Part shown: in pieces, positions 25,893 to 34,364 of the stretch
Layout of the letters: every line of letters begins with the position of its first letter
Position numbering within the stretch: position 1 is the stretch's first letter
NCBI RefSeq assembly: GCF_900100205.1
Contig: NZ_FNEQ01000007.1
Coordinates: 186,001 to 250,000 of the forward strand
DNA length: 64,000 nucleotides
Origin: Duganella sp. OV510
GTDB taxonomy: Bacteria > Pseudomonadota > Gammaproteobacteria > Burkholderiales > Burkholderiaceae_D
Reading direction: 5' to 3'
Position numbers and translations under genes: made by a program
Notes under the pieces: generated by a model
Told to the model about the DNA's origin: nothing
Databases searched by the model: none
The model's input: only the letters and a program-made list of their open reading frames with translations

Positions 25893-26597
25893 TCAAGCCT
25901 TGTTGTAGTGACGCGCGCCAAAAATCGCGCTGCCGACGCGCACGATGGTTGCGCCTTCGAAGATCGCCGCCCGCATGTCGGCCGACATGCCCATCGACAG
26001 CGTATCCAGCGCCAGTCCATCAGCACGCAGTTGCTCATATACAGCGCGCAGGCGGGCAAAGGCCGCGCGCTGCTGCTCAAACTCCACGGCCGGCTCGGGG
26101 ATCGCCATCAGGCCGCGCAAGGTCAGATTCGGCAGCGAGGCGACCTTGTGGGCCAGCCCTGCCACTTCCTCCGGGGCGACGCCGCTCTTGCTGGCCTCGC
26201 CGCTGATATTCACTTGCAGACAAATCTGTAGCGGCGCCAGACCTGCCGGCCGCTGTTCGGACAGCCGCTGCGCGATCTTTTCGCGCTCGACTGTATGTAC
26301 CCAGGCGAAATGCTCGGCGATCGGGCGCGTCTTGTTGCTCTGGATCGGGCCGATGAAGTGCCATTCGAGGTCCGCCGCTCCGCCCTCCTGCACCACGCGG
26401 ATCTTGTCCAATCCCTCCTGCAGATAGTTCTCGCCAAACGCGCGCTGGCCGGCCGCGACCGCCTCCAGCACCGCCTCGGGGCCGAAGGTCTTGGACACGG
26501 CCAGCAGCTGCACCGAGGCCGGAGGCCGGCCCGATTCTTGGGTTGCGGCAACAATTGTCGCCGCGATGTCTTGCAAGTTCTGGCGGATCAGGGACAT
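25893..26597 (-). CDS. YggS family pyridoxal-phosphate homeostasis protein
   Basis: This 234-residue PLP-binding protein of alanine racemase N-terminal fold carries the cofactor lysine in LLAVSKTFGPEAV and the later FIGPIQSNKTR and LSMGMSADMRAAI segments. It buffers PLP in the cytoplasm and influences amino acid pools. ATG 26597 is preferred over a TTG two codons earlier. It is followed by proC and is divergent from pilT across 60 bases, a gene order well known in Gammaproteobacteria and Betaproteobacteria. Confidence 0.93.
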   Translation of the reverse strand: MSLIRQNLQDIAATIVAATQESGRPPASVQLLAVSKTFGPEAVLEAVAAGQRAFGENYLQEGLDKIRVVQEGGAADLEWHFIGPIQSNKTRPIAEHFAWVHTVEREKIAQRLSEQRPAGLAPLQICLQVNISGEASKSGVAPEEVAGLAHKVASLPNLTLRGLMAIPEPAVEFEQQRAAFARLRAVYEQLRADGLALDTLSMGMSADMRAAIFEGATIVRVGSAIFGARHYNKA

Positions 26598-26657
26598 AAT
26601 CAATGAGTAAAAAGCGTTAAACCGGCCAAGTGCGGCAATCGACAGCAGGGATTATAA

Positions 26658-27701
26658 ATGGACATTTCCGAACTACTCGCATTCTCGGTCAAGAACAAGG
26701 CCTCGGACCTGCACTTGTCGGCCGGCTTGCCGCCGATGATACGGGTGCATGGCGACGTGCGCCGCATCAACCTGCCGCCGCTGGAGCACAAGGATGTGCA
26801 CAGCATGATCTATGACATCATGAACGACGGCCAGCGCAAGGTGTACGAGGAAATGCTGGAGATCGACTTCTCATTTGCGATCCCCGGCCTGGCGCGTTTC
26901 CGCGTCAACGCTTACAACCAGGAGCGCGGCGCCTCGGCGGTGCTGCGGACGATTCCGTCGAAAATCCTCAGCCTGGAAGAACTGAACGCACCGAAAATCT
27001 TTGCCGACTTCGCGCTGAAACCGCGCGGCCTGGTGCTGGTGACCGGCCCGACCGGCTCCGGCAAATCGACCACGCTGGCGGCGATGGTCAACCACCTCAA
27101 CGAAAACGAGTACGGCCACATCCTGACGATTGAAGACCCGATCGAGTTCGTGCACGAATCGAAGAAATGCCTGATCAACCAGCGCGAGGTTGGCCCGCAC
27201 ACGCTGTCGTTCAACAACGCGCTGCGTTCGGCGCTGCGCGAAGACCCGGACGCCATCCTGGTCGGCGAGCTGCGCGACCTGGAGACCATCCGCCTGGCGT
27301 TGTCGGCAGCAGAGACCGGCCACCTGGTCTTCGGCACGCTGCACACCTCATCGGCGGCCAAGACCATCGATCGCATCGTCGACGTCTTCCCGGCCGATGA
27401 AAAGGAAATGGTGCGCGCCATGCTGTCCGAATCGCTGCAAGCGGTGATCTCGCAGACTTTGCTGAAGACCAAGGATGGCGCCGGCCGCGTGGCCGCGCAC
27501 GAAATCATGGTGGCAACGCCAGCGATCCGCAACCTGATCCGCGAAGCGAAGGTAGCGCAGATGTACTCGGCGATCCAGACCGGCAGCAACGTCGGCATGC
27601 AGACGCTGGACCAGAACCTGACCGACCTGGTCCGCCGCAACATCATCAGCGCCGCCGCCGCCCGCAGCGCCGCCAAATCGCCCGAGAACTTCCCCGGCTA
27701 A
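26658..27701 (+). CDS. pilT: Type IV pilus retraction ATPase PilT
   Basis: This 347-residue ATPase starts MDISELLAFSVKNKASDLHL and carries Walker A GPTGSGKSTTLAAM, the Asp box TIEDPIEFVHESKK, Walker B ILVGELRDLETIR and the conserved AIRNLIRE motif near residue 288 needed for retraction. It powers pilus retraction for twitching, DNA uptake and surface sensing. The pilU gene follows 111 bases later, separated by a dispersed inverted repeat. Length and motifs are normal. Confidence 0.96.
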   Translation: MDISELLAFSVKNKASDLHLSAGLPPMIRVHGDVRRINLPPLEHKDVHSMIYDIMNDGQRKVYEEMLEIDFSFAIPGLARFRVNAYNQERGASAVLRTIPSKILSLEELNAPKIFADFALKPRGLVLVTGPTGSGKSTTLAAMVNHLNENEYGHILTIEDPIEFVHESKKCLINQREVGPHTLSFNNALRSALREDPDAILVGELRDLETIRLALSAAETGHLVFGTLHTSSAAKTIDRIVDVFPADEKEMVRAMLSESLQAVISQTLLKTKDGAGRVAAHEIMVATPAIRNLIREAKVAQMYSAIQTGSNVGMQTLDQNLTDLVRRNIISAAAARSAAKSPENFPG

Positions 27702-27719
27702 AAACCGGGGTCAAAAACC

Positions 27720-27775
27720 GGGGTCAGTTCTGCCAAACGTACACGAGCTCATGTACATTTGGCAGAACTGACCCC
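27720..27775. repeat. Dispersed inverted repeat, copy 2, between pilT and pilU
   Basis: The left arm (27720-27744) begins GGGGTCAGTTCTGCCAAA. The right arm (27751-27775) ends TTTGGCAGAACTGACCCC. The arms match at 23 of 25 positions around a six-base loop, so a long RNA or cruciform hairpin can form. The left arm is identical in reverse complement to the copy at 20701-20725. Two short GACCCCGAATATA direct repeats follow at 27770-27802. Confidence 0.88.
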
Positions 27776-27812
27776 GAATATAGAATATAGACCCCGAATA
27801 TAAGGAATCAGT

Positions 27813-28949
27813 ATGGAACGCGATCAGGCTTCTAAATTCATGTTCGACTTGCTGCGCCTGATGCTGGCCAAGAGGGGGTCGGACTTGTTCATTACCGCTG
27901 GCTTTCCGCCGGCGATCAAGATCGATGGCAAGATGACGCCGGTGTCGTCGCAAATCCTCACCGCCGCGCATACGCTGGACCTGGCGCGCTCGATCATGAG
28001 CGACAAGCAGGCCGCCGGCTTCGAGCTGACCAAGGAAGCCAACTTCGCCATCAGCCCCGGCGATATCGGCCGCTTCCGCGTCTCGGCTTTTGTGCAGATG
28101 AGCTCGGTCGGCATGGTGCTGCGCACCATCACCTCGGAAATCCCCAAGCTGGAAGACCTCGGCCTGCCCGAGGTGTTGAAGGATGTGGTGATGGCCAAAC
28201 GCGGCCTGGTCATCATGGTCGGCGCCACCGGTTCCGGCAAGTCGACCACGCTGGCGGCCATGGTCGGCTACCGCAATGAAAACAGCTACGGCCATATCAT
28301 CACCATCGAGGACCCGGTCGAATATGTCCATCCGCACAAGAACTGCATCGTCACCCAGCGCGAGGTCGGCGTCGATACCGACGACTGGGCAGTGGCGCTG
28401 AAAAATACGCTGCGCCAGGCGCCGGACGTGATCCAGATCGGCGAGATCCGCGACCGCGAAACCATGGACCACGCGATCGCCTTCGCAGAGACCGGTCATC
28501 TTTGCCTGGCCACGCTGCACGCCAACAGCGCCAACCAGGCGCTCGACCGCATCATCAACTTCTTCCCCGAAGAGCGCCGCCAGCAGTTGCTGATGGACCT
28601 GTCGCTCAACCTGAAGGGCATGATTTCGCAACGCCTGATCCCGAAGAAAGAGGAAAAAGGCCGCGCCGTGGCCATCGAAATCCTGCTGAACTCGCCGCTG
28701 ATCGCCGACCTGATCTTCAAGGGCCAGGTACACGAGATCAAGGAGCTGATGAAGAAATCGCGCGAACTGGGCATGCAAACCTTCGACCAGTCGCTGTTCG
28801 ACCTACACGAAGCCGACCTGATTACCTACGAGGACGCGCTACGCAACGCCGACTCGGTGAACGACCTGCGCCTGGCCATCAAGCTGGAGGGTAAGGCCGC
28901 GAAAAACCGCGACCTGTCCGCCGGCACCGAACATTTGGGAATCATTTAA
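27813..28949 (+). CDS. pilU: Type IV pilus ATPase PilU
   Basis: This 378-residue ATPase has Walker A GATGSGKSTTLAAM, the Asp box TIEDPVEYVHPHKN, Walker B IQIGEIRDRETM and the His box CLATLHANSANQALDR. PilU works with PilT to increase retraction force. It follows pilT on the plus strand, although the inverted repeat between them could reduce read-through. The stop TAA overlaps the ATG of the glutathione peroxidase gene by one base, an unusual partner for a pilus ATPase. Confidence 0.93.
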   Translation: MERDQASKFMFDLLRLMLAKRGSDLFITAGFPPAIKIDGKMTPVSSQILTAAHTLDLARSIMSDKQAAGFELTKEANFAISPGDIGRFRVSAFVQMSSVGMVLRTITSEIPKLEDLGLPEVLKDVVMAKRGLVIMVGATGSGKSTTLAAMVGYRNENSYGHIITIEDPVEYVHPHKNCIVTQREVGVDTDDWAVALKNTLRQAPDVIQIGEIRDRETMDHAIAFAETGHLCLATLHANSANQALDRIINFFPEERRQQLLMDLSLNLKGMISQRLIPKKEEKGRAVAIEILLNSPLIADLIFKGQVHEIKELMKKSRELGMQTFDQSLFDLHEADLITYEDALRNADSVNDLRLAIKLEGKAAKNRDLSAGTEHLGII

Positions 28950-29434
28950 TGAACACACTCTTCGATATCACCGCCAACGGCCTCGACGGCCAGCCGGTCA
29001 ACCTGTCCCAGTACAAAGGCAAGGTGCTGCTGATCGTCAACACCGCCAGCAAGTGCGGCTTCACACCGCAGTACAAGGGCCTGGAAGCCGTCTACCAGCA
29101 ATTCAAGGATCGCGGCGTGGAAGTGCTGGGCTTCCCGTGCAACCAGTTCGGCGCGCAGGAGCCGGGCGATGCCGACGCAATCGGCGCCTTCTGCGAGAAA
29201 AACTACGGTGTCACTTTCCCGCTGTTCGCCAAGATCGATGTCAACGGCGAGCACGCCCATCCGCTGTTCCAGAAACTCAAGAAGGACGCGCCCGGCATCC
29301 TCGGCACCGAAGGCATCAAGTGGAATTTTACAAAGTTTCTGATCCGCAAGGACGGCACGGTCTACAACCGCTACGCCCCTGCGACCAAGCCGGAAGAGTT
29401 GATTTCCGATATAGAAAAGCTACTGGCTGAGTGA
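28949..29434 (+). CDS. Glutathione peroxidase family protein
   Basis: This 161-residue thioredoxin-fold peroxidase has the peroxidatic Cys36 in NTASKCGFT, a CNQFGAQEP segment near residue 64 and Trp125 in KWNFTKFL, the Cys/Gln/Trp triad of the family. It reduces hydroperoxides; bacterial members often use thioredoxin rather than glutathione. The ATG overlaps the pilU stop by one base, so translation is probably coupled. It belongs with oxyR in an oxidative stress theme but is not adjacent to it. Confidence 0.93.
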   Translation: MNTLFDITANGLDGQPVNLSQYKGKVLLIVNTASKCGFTPQYKGLEAVYQQFKDRGVEVLGFPCNQFGAQEPGDADAIGAFCEKNYGVTFPLFAKIDVNGEHAHPLFQKLKKDAPGILGTEGIKWNFTKFLIRKDGTVYNRYAPATKPEELISDIEKLLAE

Positions 29435-29458
29435 TTTCGACAACAAAATGTCCACTAC

Positions 29459-29511
29459 AAAAGTTAAATATTGAAAACGTTTTCCAAAAATCGTATCGGT
29501 GCTTAACTTTT
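29459..29511. promoter_or_regulatory. Nine-base inverted repeat upstream of the GGDEF-EAL gene
   Basis: AAAAGTTAA (29459-29467) and TTAACTTTT (29503-29511) form a perfect inverted repeat with widely separated arms. The arms flank the LacI-type palindrome at 29472-29485. They may be paired half-sites for a regulator or a weak terminator for the peroxidase gene. Which one is not decidable from sequence. Confidence 0.35.
29472..29485. promoter_or_regulatory. LacI-family operator-like palindrome
   Basis: TGAAAACGTTTTCC contains the perfect 12-base palindrome GAAAACGTTTTC with a central CG. It matches the TGNAANCGNTTNCA style of LacI/GntR/CcpA-family sites at all but the last position. It lies 68 bases upstream of the GGDEF-EAL start in the only AT-rich gap nearby. 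No LacI-family gene is in the window, so a regulator encoded elsewhere would be required. Confidence 0.5.
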
Positions 29512-29552
29512 CGGTAATAATGGATTAGTCGTTTCCTGTCGTTTCAGTCGCT

Positions 29553-32093
29553 ATGTCCTTAATGGGAAAAATTCTGTCGCCTTGGCTGCGGATGGGAATG
29601 TACTCCAGGTTGTTTGTGCCCATCTTCGTAATTATCGCGATGGTGGTGGGTGTGCGCTATCACCTGATGCTGGAGTCCGAGACCGCCTATGCCAACGCCC
29701 GCTATCAGCACGATGCCGGTGAACTGGCTGCGCATTTGCGCAAGACCTTGTTGCCGTTGCTGGCCGCGCCGGACCGCGCCGGCCTGGACGCCGCCTTGTC
29801 CGGCGCGCTGCTGCTCAATACCGACCTGAGCGCCGCACGCGTCGATTACGCCGGCGGCCATCTGGAAGCGCTGCGCGGCGAGCGCATCGAACCGCAATAT
29901 CCGGCATGGTTCCCGCACCTGGCGCCGATCGCCAGCATGCAGCGCACCCTCACCATCGACAACGCCAGGCTGGCGCTCAGCTTCGAGCCTGTGCAAGCGC
30001 TGAATGGCGTGTGGCGCAATGTCCATCAACAGGCGGTGATCTCGGCGGTCAACGTCAGCATCATTTATGGGCTGCTCGGCCTGATCATCTTCGCCAACAA
30101 GCGCATGCTGCGCCGCCTGGCCGACGCCACCAACCGATTCCAGGGCGGCGAGCATGACGTGCGCTTGCCGCTCAGCGGCACGCTGGAGGCGCGCATGTTG
30201 GCCTCCACCTTCAACAACATGGCGCAGCGCGTGCAGGCGCTGGTGCACAAGCTGCAGCAAAGCCAGAACGACCTGAGCGCGCAGCTGGCGCGCACGCTGC
30301 TGGCGCAGCAGCAGCTGCAAGTGGAGAAGGACCGCATCGAAGTCACGCTGGCCTCGATCGGCGACGCTGTCATCACCACCGATTTGAACGGCAAGATCGA
30401 CACCATCAACGAAGTGGCGCAAGCGCTGACCGGCTGGCCGGAATCGCGCGCGCGCGGCATGCAGCTGCACCAGGTGTTTGTGCTGGCAAATAACTTCGGC
30501 CAGCACTCGCTGCTGAAAGCGATGAAGCAGATTTACGCCGGTGGTGAGGTGGTCAAGGTCGGCAACCAGAACCTGCGCAACCGCATCGGCCAGACCTGCA
30601 CCGTGGAATACACCGCCAACGCGATCCGCACGCCGCAGGGCGAGGTTCAGGGCTCGGTGCTGGTGTTCCGCGATGTGACCGAACGCCGCCAGCTGATGCA
30701 GCAGATTTCATGGCAGAGCAATCACGATATTCTGACCGGCCTGCCCAACCGCGCGGCGCTGGCGCTGCGCTTTGAACAGGAAGTGCAACGGGCGCGCGAA
30801 CATAATCACCTGCTGGCGGTATGCCTGTTCGACCTGGATCACTTCCAGCATGTGAACCAGGCGCTGGGCCAGGCGGTGGGCGACGAAATCCTCAAACAGG
30901 CGGCCAGCCGCCTGCACGACTTTGCCGGTCAGCGACATTATGTGGCGCGCCTGGGCGGTGACGAATTCGTGCTGCTGCTGCCGGAACTGAACGACCGCGC
31001 CGCCATCGAATACGCGATGGGCAAGCTGATGGCCGCGCTGGCGCGCGACTACCTGTGCGACGGCAAGGCGGTCAGCATGTCGGCCAGCGTCGGCATCGCC
31101 GTCTATACCGGCAACGACATCAGCGCCGACAGCCTGCTGCGTCATGCGGACCAGGCGCTATACCAGGCCAAGATCACCGGACGCAATCGCCACCACTTCT
31201 TTGACGCCGACCTCGATGAGCAGGTGCGCACCCACCATAACCGCCGCACCGAGGTGCGCAACGCGGTGCGTGCGAATGAGCTGGTGCTGTACTACCAGCC
31301 CAAGCTGGACATGCGCCAGGGCCGCATCGTCGGCATGGAAGCGCTGCTGCGCTGGGACCATCCGACGCGCGGCGTGGTGGGGCCGATGGATTTCCTGCCC
31401 ATCGTCGAGCATACCGATGTGATTGTGGATATCGGCGAATGGGTGCTGCGCGAGGCATTGCGGCAGCTGGAATCCTGGCGCGCCTTCGATGCGGACTGGG
31501 TCATCAGCGTGAACATCGCGGCGCGCCATTTCCAGCGCCATGATTTTGTCGAGCGGCTGACGGCGATCCTGGCCGAATTCCCGGACGTGCCGCCGCACAT
31601 GCTGGAACTGGAGATACTGGAATCGTCGGCGCTCAGCGATATCAACCACGTGCGCAGCGTCATGCTCGATTGCCAGGCGCTGGGCATCAGCTTTGCGCTG
31701 GACGATTTCGGCACCGGCTACTCGTCGATGTCCTACCTGAAGCGCTTGCCGGCGGATGTGCTCAAGATCGACCAGAGCTTCGTGCGCAATATGCTGGTGG
31801 ACCGCGACGACCTGCACCTGGTCAGCGCGGTGATCGGTCTGGCGCGCTCGTTCGGCCTGGGCGTTATCGCCGAAGGCGTGGAGACCATCGAACATGGCGC
31901 GATGCTGATGCGCCTGGGCTGCGACCGCGTGCAAGGTTACGGCATCGCGCGGCCGATGCCGGCCGATGACATCCTGGCGTGGGTAGCGGGTTTTGATACC
32001 GCGCCTGTATGGCAATCCGCTGCCACGCTGCCGCCGATCATCAGCCTGCACGGCGAACCGGCCGGTGGCACCTCGCAAATGGCCTTAATTTAA
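29553..32093 (+). CDS. Membrane GGDEF-EAL protein with HAMP and PAS domains
   Basis: This 846-residue c-di-GMP enzyme has a membrane helix at about residues 17-36, a periplasmic domain to about 160 and a second helix at about 162-182. HAMP (183-235), coiled coil (235-265), PAS (265-375), GGDEF (385-545) and EAL (560-810) follow. The LGGDEF active site and the MEAL signature (GMEALLRW) are both intact, as are DFGTGYSSMSYL and IDQSFV of the EAL domain. It could therefore both make and degrade c-di-GMP; the net activity is unknown. Lying downstream of pilT-pilU, it may tie c-di-GMP to pilus-based motility. Confidence 0.93.
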   Translation: MSLMGKILSPWLRMGMYSRLFVPIFVIIAMVVGVRYHLMLESETAYANARYQHDAGELAAHLRKTLLPLLAAPDRAGLDAALSGALLLNTDLSAARVDYAGGHLEALRGERIEPQYPAWFPHLAPIASMQRTLTIDNARLALSFEPVQALNGVWRNVHQQAVISAVNVSIIYGLLGLIIFANKRMLRRLADATNRFQGGEHDVRLPLSGTLEARMLASTFNNMAQRVQALVHKLQQSQNDLSAQLARTLLAQQQLQVEKDRIEVTLASIGDAVITTDLNGKIDTINEVAQALTGWPESRARGMQLHQVFVLANNFGQHSLLKAMKQIYAGGEVVKVGNQNLRNRIGQTCTVEYTANAIRTPQGEVQGSVLVFRDVTERRQLMQQISWQSNHDILTGLPNRAALALRFEQEVQRAREHNHLLAVCLFDLDHFQHVNQALGQAVGDEILKQAASRLHDFAGQRHYVARLGGDEFVLLLPELNDRAAIEYAMGKLMAALARDYLCDGKAVSMSASVGIAVYTGNDISADSLLRHADQALYQAKITGRNRHHFFDADLDEQVRTHHNRRTEVRNAVRANELVLYYQPKLDMRQGRIVGMEALLRWDHPTRGVVGPMDFLPIVEHTDVIVDIGEWVLREALRQLESWRAFDADWVISVNIAARHFQRHDFVERLTAILAEFPDVPPHMLELEILESSALSDINHVRSVMLDCQALGISFALDDFGTGYSSMSYLKRLPADVLKIDQSFVRNMLVDRDDLHLVSAVIGLARSFGLGVIAEGVETIEHGAMLMRLGCDRVQGYGIARPMPADDILAWVAGFDTAPVWQSAATLPPIISLHGEPAGGTSQMALI

Positions 32094-33326
32094 GGCGCGA
32101 TCAATCAGTTCTATCCAGTGCCGCACCGGCGTTTCGGTACCGGATTGCAGATGTGCGGCGCAGCCGACATTGGCCGAGACGATAGTGTGTGCGCCGGTAT
32201 CGTGCAGATTCTCCAGCTTGCGGTCGCGCAGTTGCAGCGACAACTCCGGTTGCAGCAGCGAGTAACTGCCGGCCGAGCCGCAGCATAAATGGCTGTCCGC
32301 GCACAACACCACGTCGATGCCGACTGCGCGCAACACGCCTTCCACCTTGCCGCGTATCTGCTGGCCGTGTTGCAGCGTGCAGGGCGGATGGTAGGCAACT
32401 CGCCCCGTGCCTCCGCCTTTGCTCGCACGCCGCGCCAGCTCCGGCTCGAACTGCGGCATGATCTCGCTCAGGTCACGCGTCAACGCCGAGATGCGCGCGG
32501 CTTTGGCGGCATATGCCGGATCATACGCCAGCAGGTGGCCATACTCCTTTACCGTCGCGCCGCAGCCGGACGCGGTCATGACGATCGCCTCAACTGCCAC
32601 GCTGTCGGCCTCGCTGCCGACATAGGGCCACCACGCATCGATGTTGCGGCGCATATCATCCAGCGCCGCCTCCTGCTCATTCATGTGATGCCGCAGCGCG
32701 CCGCAGCAACCTGCTTTCGGTGCGACGATCAGTTGCACGCTTAAGGCATCCAGCACGCGCGCGGTGGCGGCGTTGATATCCGGCGCCATGGCCGGCTGCG
32801 CGCAGCCATCCAGCACCAGCATCTTGCGCGCATGCTCGCGCGTGGGCCAGACACCAGCGCGCTGGCGCTGCGGTATCTTGTCCTGCAAGGCGGGCGACAG
32901 CAAGGGCCGAAAAATCTGCCCTGCGCGCAGCGCGACGCCAAACACAGTTTTGCGCGTCAATCCCTCGATCAGCACCTTGCGCTTGATGCGCTCTCCCAGT
33001 GGCCGGCCCACGCGCTCCTCCACCACCTTGCGGCCAATGTCCACCAGCCGCCCATACTTAACACCCGATGGACAGGTGGTTTCGCAGTTGCGGCAGGTCA
33101 GGCAACGGTCCAGGTGCAGCTGCGTGCTGGCAGTAACCGGCGCACCTTCCAGCACCTGCTTGATGAGGTAGATGCGCCCGCGCGGGCCATCCAGTTCGTC
33201 GCCCAGCAATTGATAGGTCGGGCAGGTCGCAGTGCAGAAGCCGCAATGCACGCAGGCGCGCAGGATCGCCTCGGCCTCTTCGCCTTCGCGCGTATGCTTG
33301 ATGAAGTCGGCCAGATTAGTCTGCAT
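32085..33326 (-). CDS. glcF: Glycolate oxidase iron-sulfur subunit
   Basis: This 413-residue protein has two 4Fe-4S motifs near the N-terminus (CVHCGFCTATCP and CLTCRNCETTCP) and two CCG domains with CCGAL and CCGSAGSY. It passes electrons from the flavin subunits GlcD and GlcE to the quinone pool. ATG 33326 (MQTNLADFIKHTREGEEAE) matches the family start; the longer frame begins inside glcE. It is the last gene of glcDEF and overlaps the convergent GGDEF-EAL gene by nine bases. Confidence 0.95.
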   Translation of the reverse strand: MQTNLADFIKHTREGEEAEAILRACVHCGFCTATCPTYQLLGDELDGPRGRIYLIKQVLEGAPVTASTQLHLDRCLTCRNCETTCPSGVKYGRLVDIGRKVVEERVGRPLGERIKRKVLIEGLTRKTVFGVALRAGQIFRPLLSPALQDKIPQRQRAGVWPTREHARKMLVLDGCAQPAMAPDINAATARVLDALSVQLIVAPKAGCCGALRHHMNEQEAALDDMRRNIDAWWPYVGSEADSVAVEAIVMTASGCGATVKEYGHLLAYDPAYAAKAARISALTRDLSEIMPQFEPELARRASKGGGTGRVAYHPPCTLQHGQQIRGKVEGVLRAVGIDVVLCADSHLCCGSAGSYSLLQPELSLQLRDRKLENLHDTGAHTIVSANVGCAAHLQSGTETPVRHWIELIDRALN

Positions 33327-34362
33327 ACATGCGCCCCGGATTGAAGATCCCGGCGGGATCAAACGATTGCTTCAACCGCTCGTGGATCTTCGCCACCGCC
33401 GGCGCCAGGGGATGGAATACGCCAACGCGCTTGTCGCCGCCCCGGAACAAGGTCGCATGGCCGCCACACGCCGCCACTGTGCGGCGGATGCTGTCCGCCT
33501 GTGCCGCATCATCCGCTTTCAGCCAGCGCTGCGCTCCGCCCCACTCGATCAGTTGCTCGCCCCGCAAGATGATCGCGCTGGCATGCGACGGCACCGACAT
33601 GCGCCACAAGCTGCCGCCTTCAAAATACGCGGGCCGCTGGTCACGCAGCGACTCCCACAGCGCAGCATCGCCTGGCTCGCCGCCCAGTCGGCGCTGCGCC
33701 GCCTCCACCGCCGCATCCGCGCCCGAAAGGCGCAGCGACAGCACACCCTGATGCCAGCAGCTCGCGGATATCGGCAGCGGCTGGCCAGCCCATTCGTTCA
33801 GCCGCGCCAGCGCATCGATCTCGCTCATCTCAAACCGCAGGCTGGCTTCGCGCAGCGGCACCGGCAGCACTTTCAAAGACACTTCCAGGATCAGCCCCAG
33901 CGTGCCGAGCGAGCCGGCCAGCAGGCGAGAGACGTCGTAGCCGGCCACGTTCTTCATCACCTGGCCGCCAAAACGCAGTATCTCGCCACGGCCATCCATC
34001 AGTACCGCGCCCAGCACGAAGTCGCGCACCGCACCCGCACTGGCGCGACGTGGACCGGAAAGCGCTGCGGCAACCACGCCGCCTATCGTCGTCCCCGCAA
34101 AGCGCGGCGGCTCGAAAGCCAGCATCTGCTGATGCTGCGCCAGCAAGGCTTCGATTTCCGCCAGCGGCGTGCCGCAGCGCGCGGTAATCACCAGCTCCGT
34201 CGGCTCATAGGAAATGACGCCGCTGTAGGCGCGCGTATCCAGCACCTCGCCGTGCAGCGCCTGGCCGTACCAGTCCTTGGTGCCGCCGCCGCGCAAGCGC
34301 AATGGCGTTCCCGTGGCGGTGGCGGCGCGGATGCGGTCAGAAAAATCGGCGGTGGAAGTCAT
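33316..34362 (-). CDS. glcE: Glycolate oxidase FAD-binding subunit
   Basis: This 348-residue FAD_binding_4 protein has the PP-loop style segment PLRLRGGGTKDWYG and the GGVVAAALSGPRR flavin-binding motif near residue 95. It forms the glycolate oxidase complex with GlcD and GlcF. The ATG at 34362 (MTSTADFSDRIRA) is two bases after the glcD stop; a TTG two codons earlier is the alternative. It overlaps glcF by 11 bases. All three genes are closely packed and clearly one operon. Confidence 0.94.
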   Translation of the reverse strand: MTSTADFSDRIRAATATGTPLRLRGGGTKDWYGQALHGEVLDTRAYSGVISYEPTELVITARCGTPLAEIEALLAQHQQMLAFEPPRFAGTTIGGVVAAALSGPRRASAGAVRDFVLGAVLMDGRGEILRFGGQVMKNVAGYDVSRLLAGSLGTLGLILEVSLKVLPVPLREASLRFEMSEIDALARLNEWAGQPLPISASCWHQGVLSLRLSGADAAVEAAQRRLGGEPGDAALWESLRDQRPAYFEGGSLWRMSVPSHASAIILRGEQLIEWGGAQRWLKADDAAQADSIRRTVAACGGHATLFRGGDKRVGVFHPLAPAVAKIHERLKQSFDPAGIFNPGRMYAD

Positions 34363-34364
34363 CG

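Noticed and set aside
27711..28778. A 355-codon minus-strand open frame overlapping pilU and the dispersed repeat
   Set aside because: Shadow of pilU; its end reads through the inverted repeat, which makes the repeat look protein-coding by accident.
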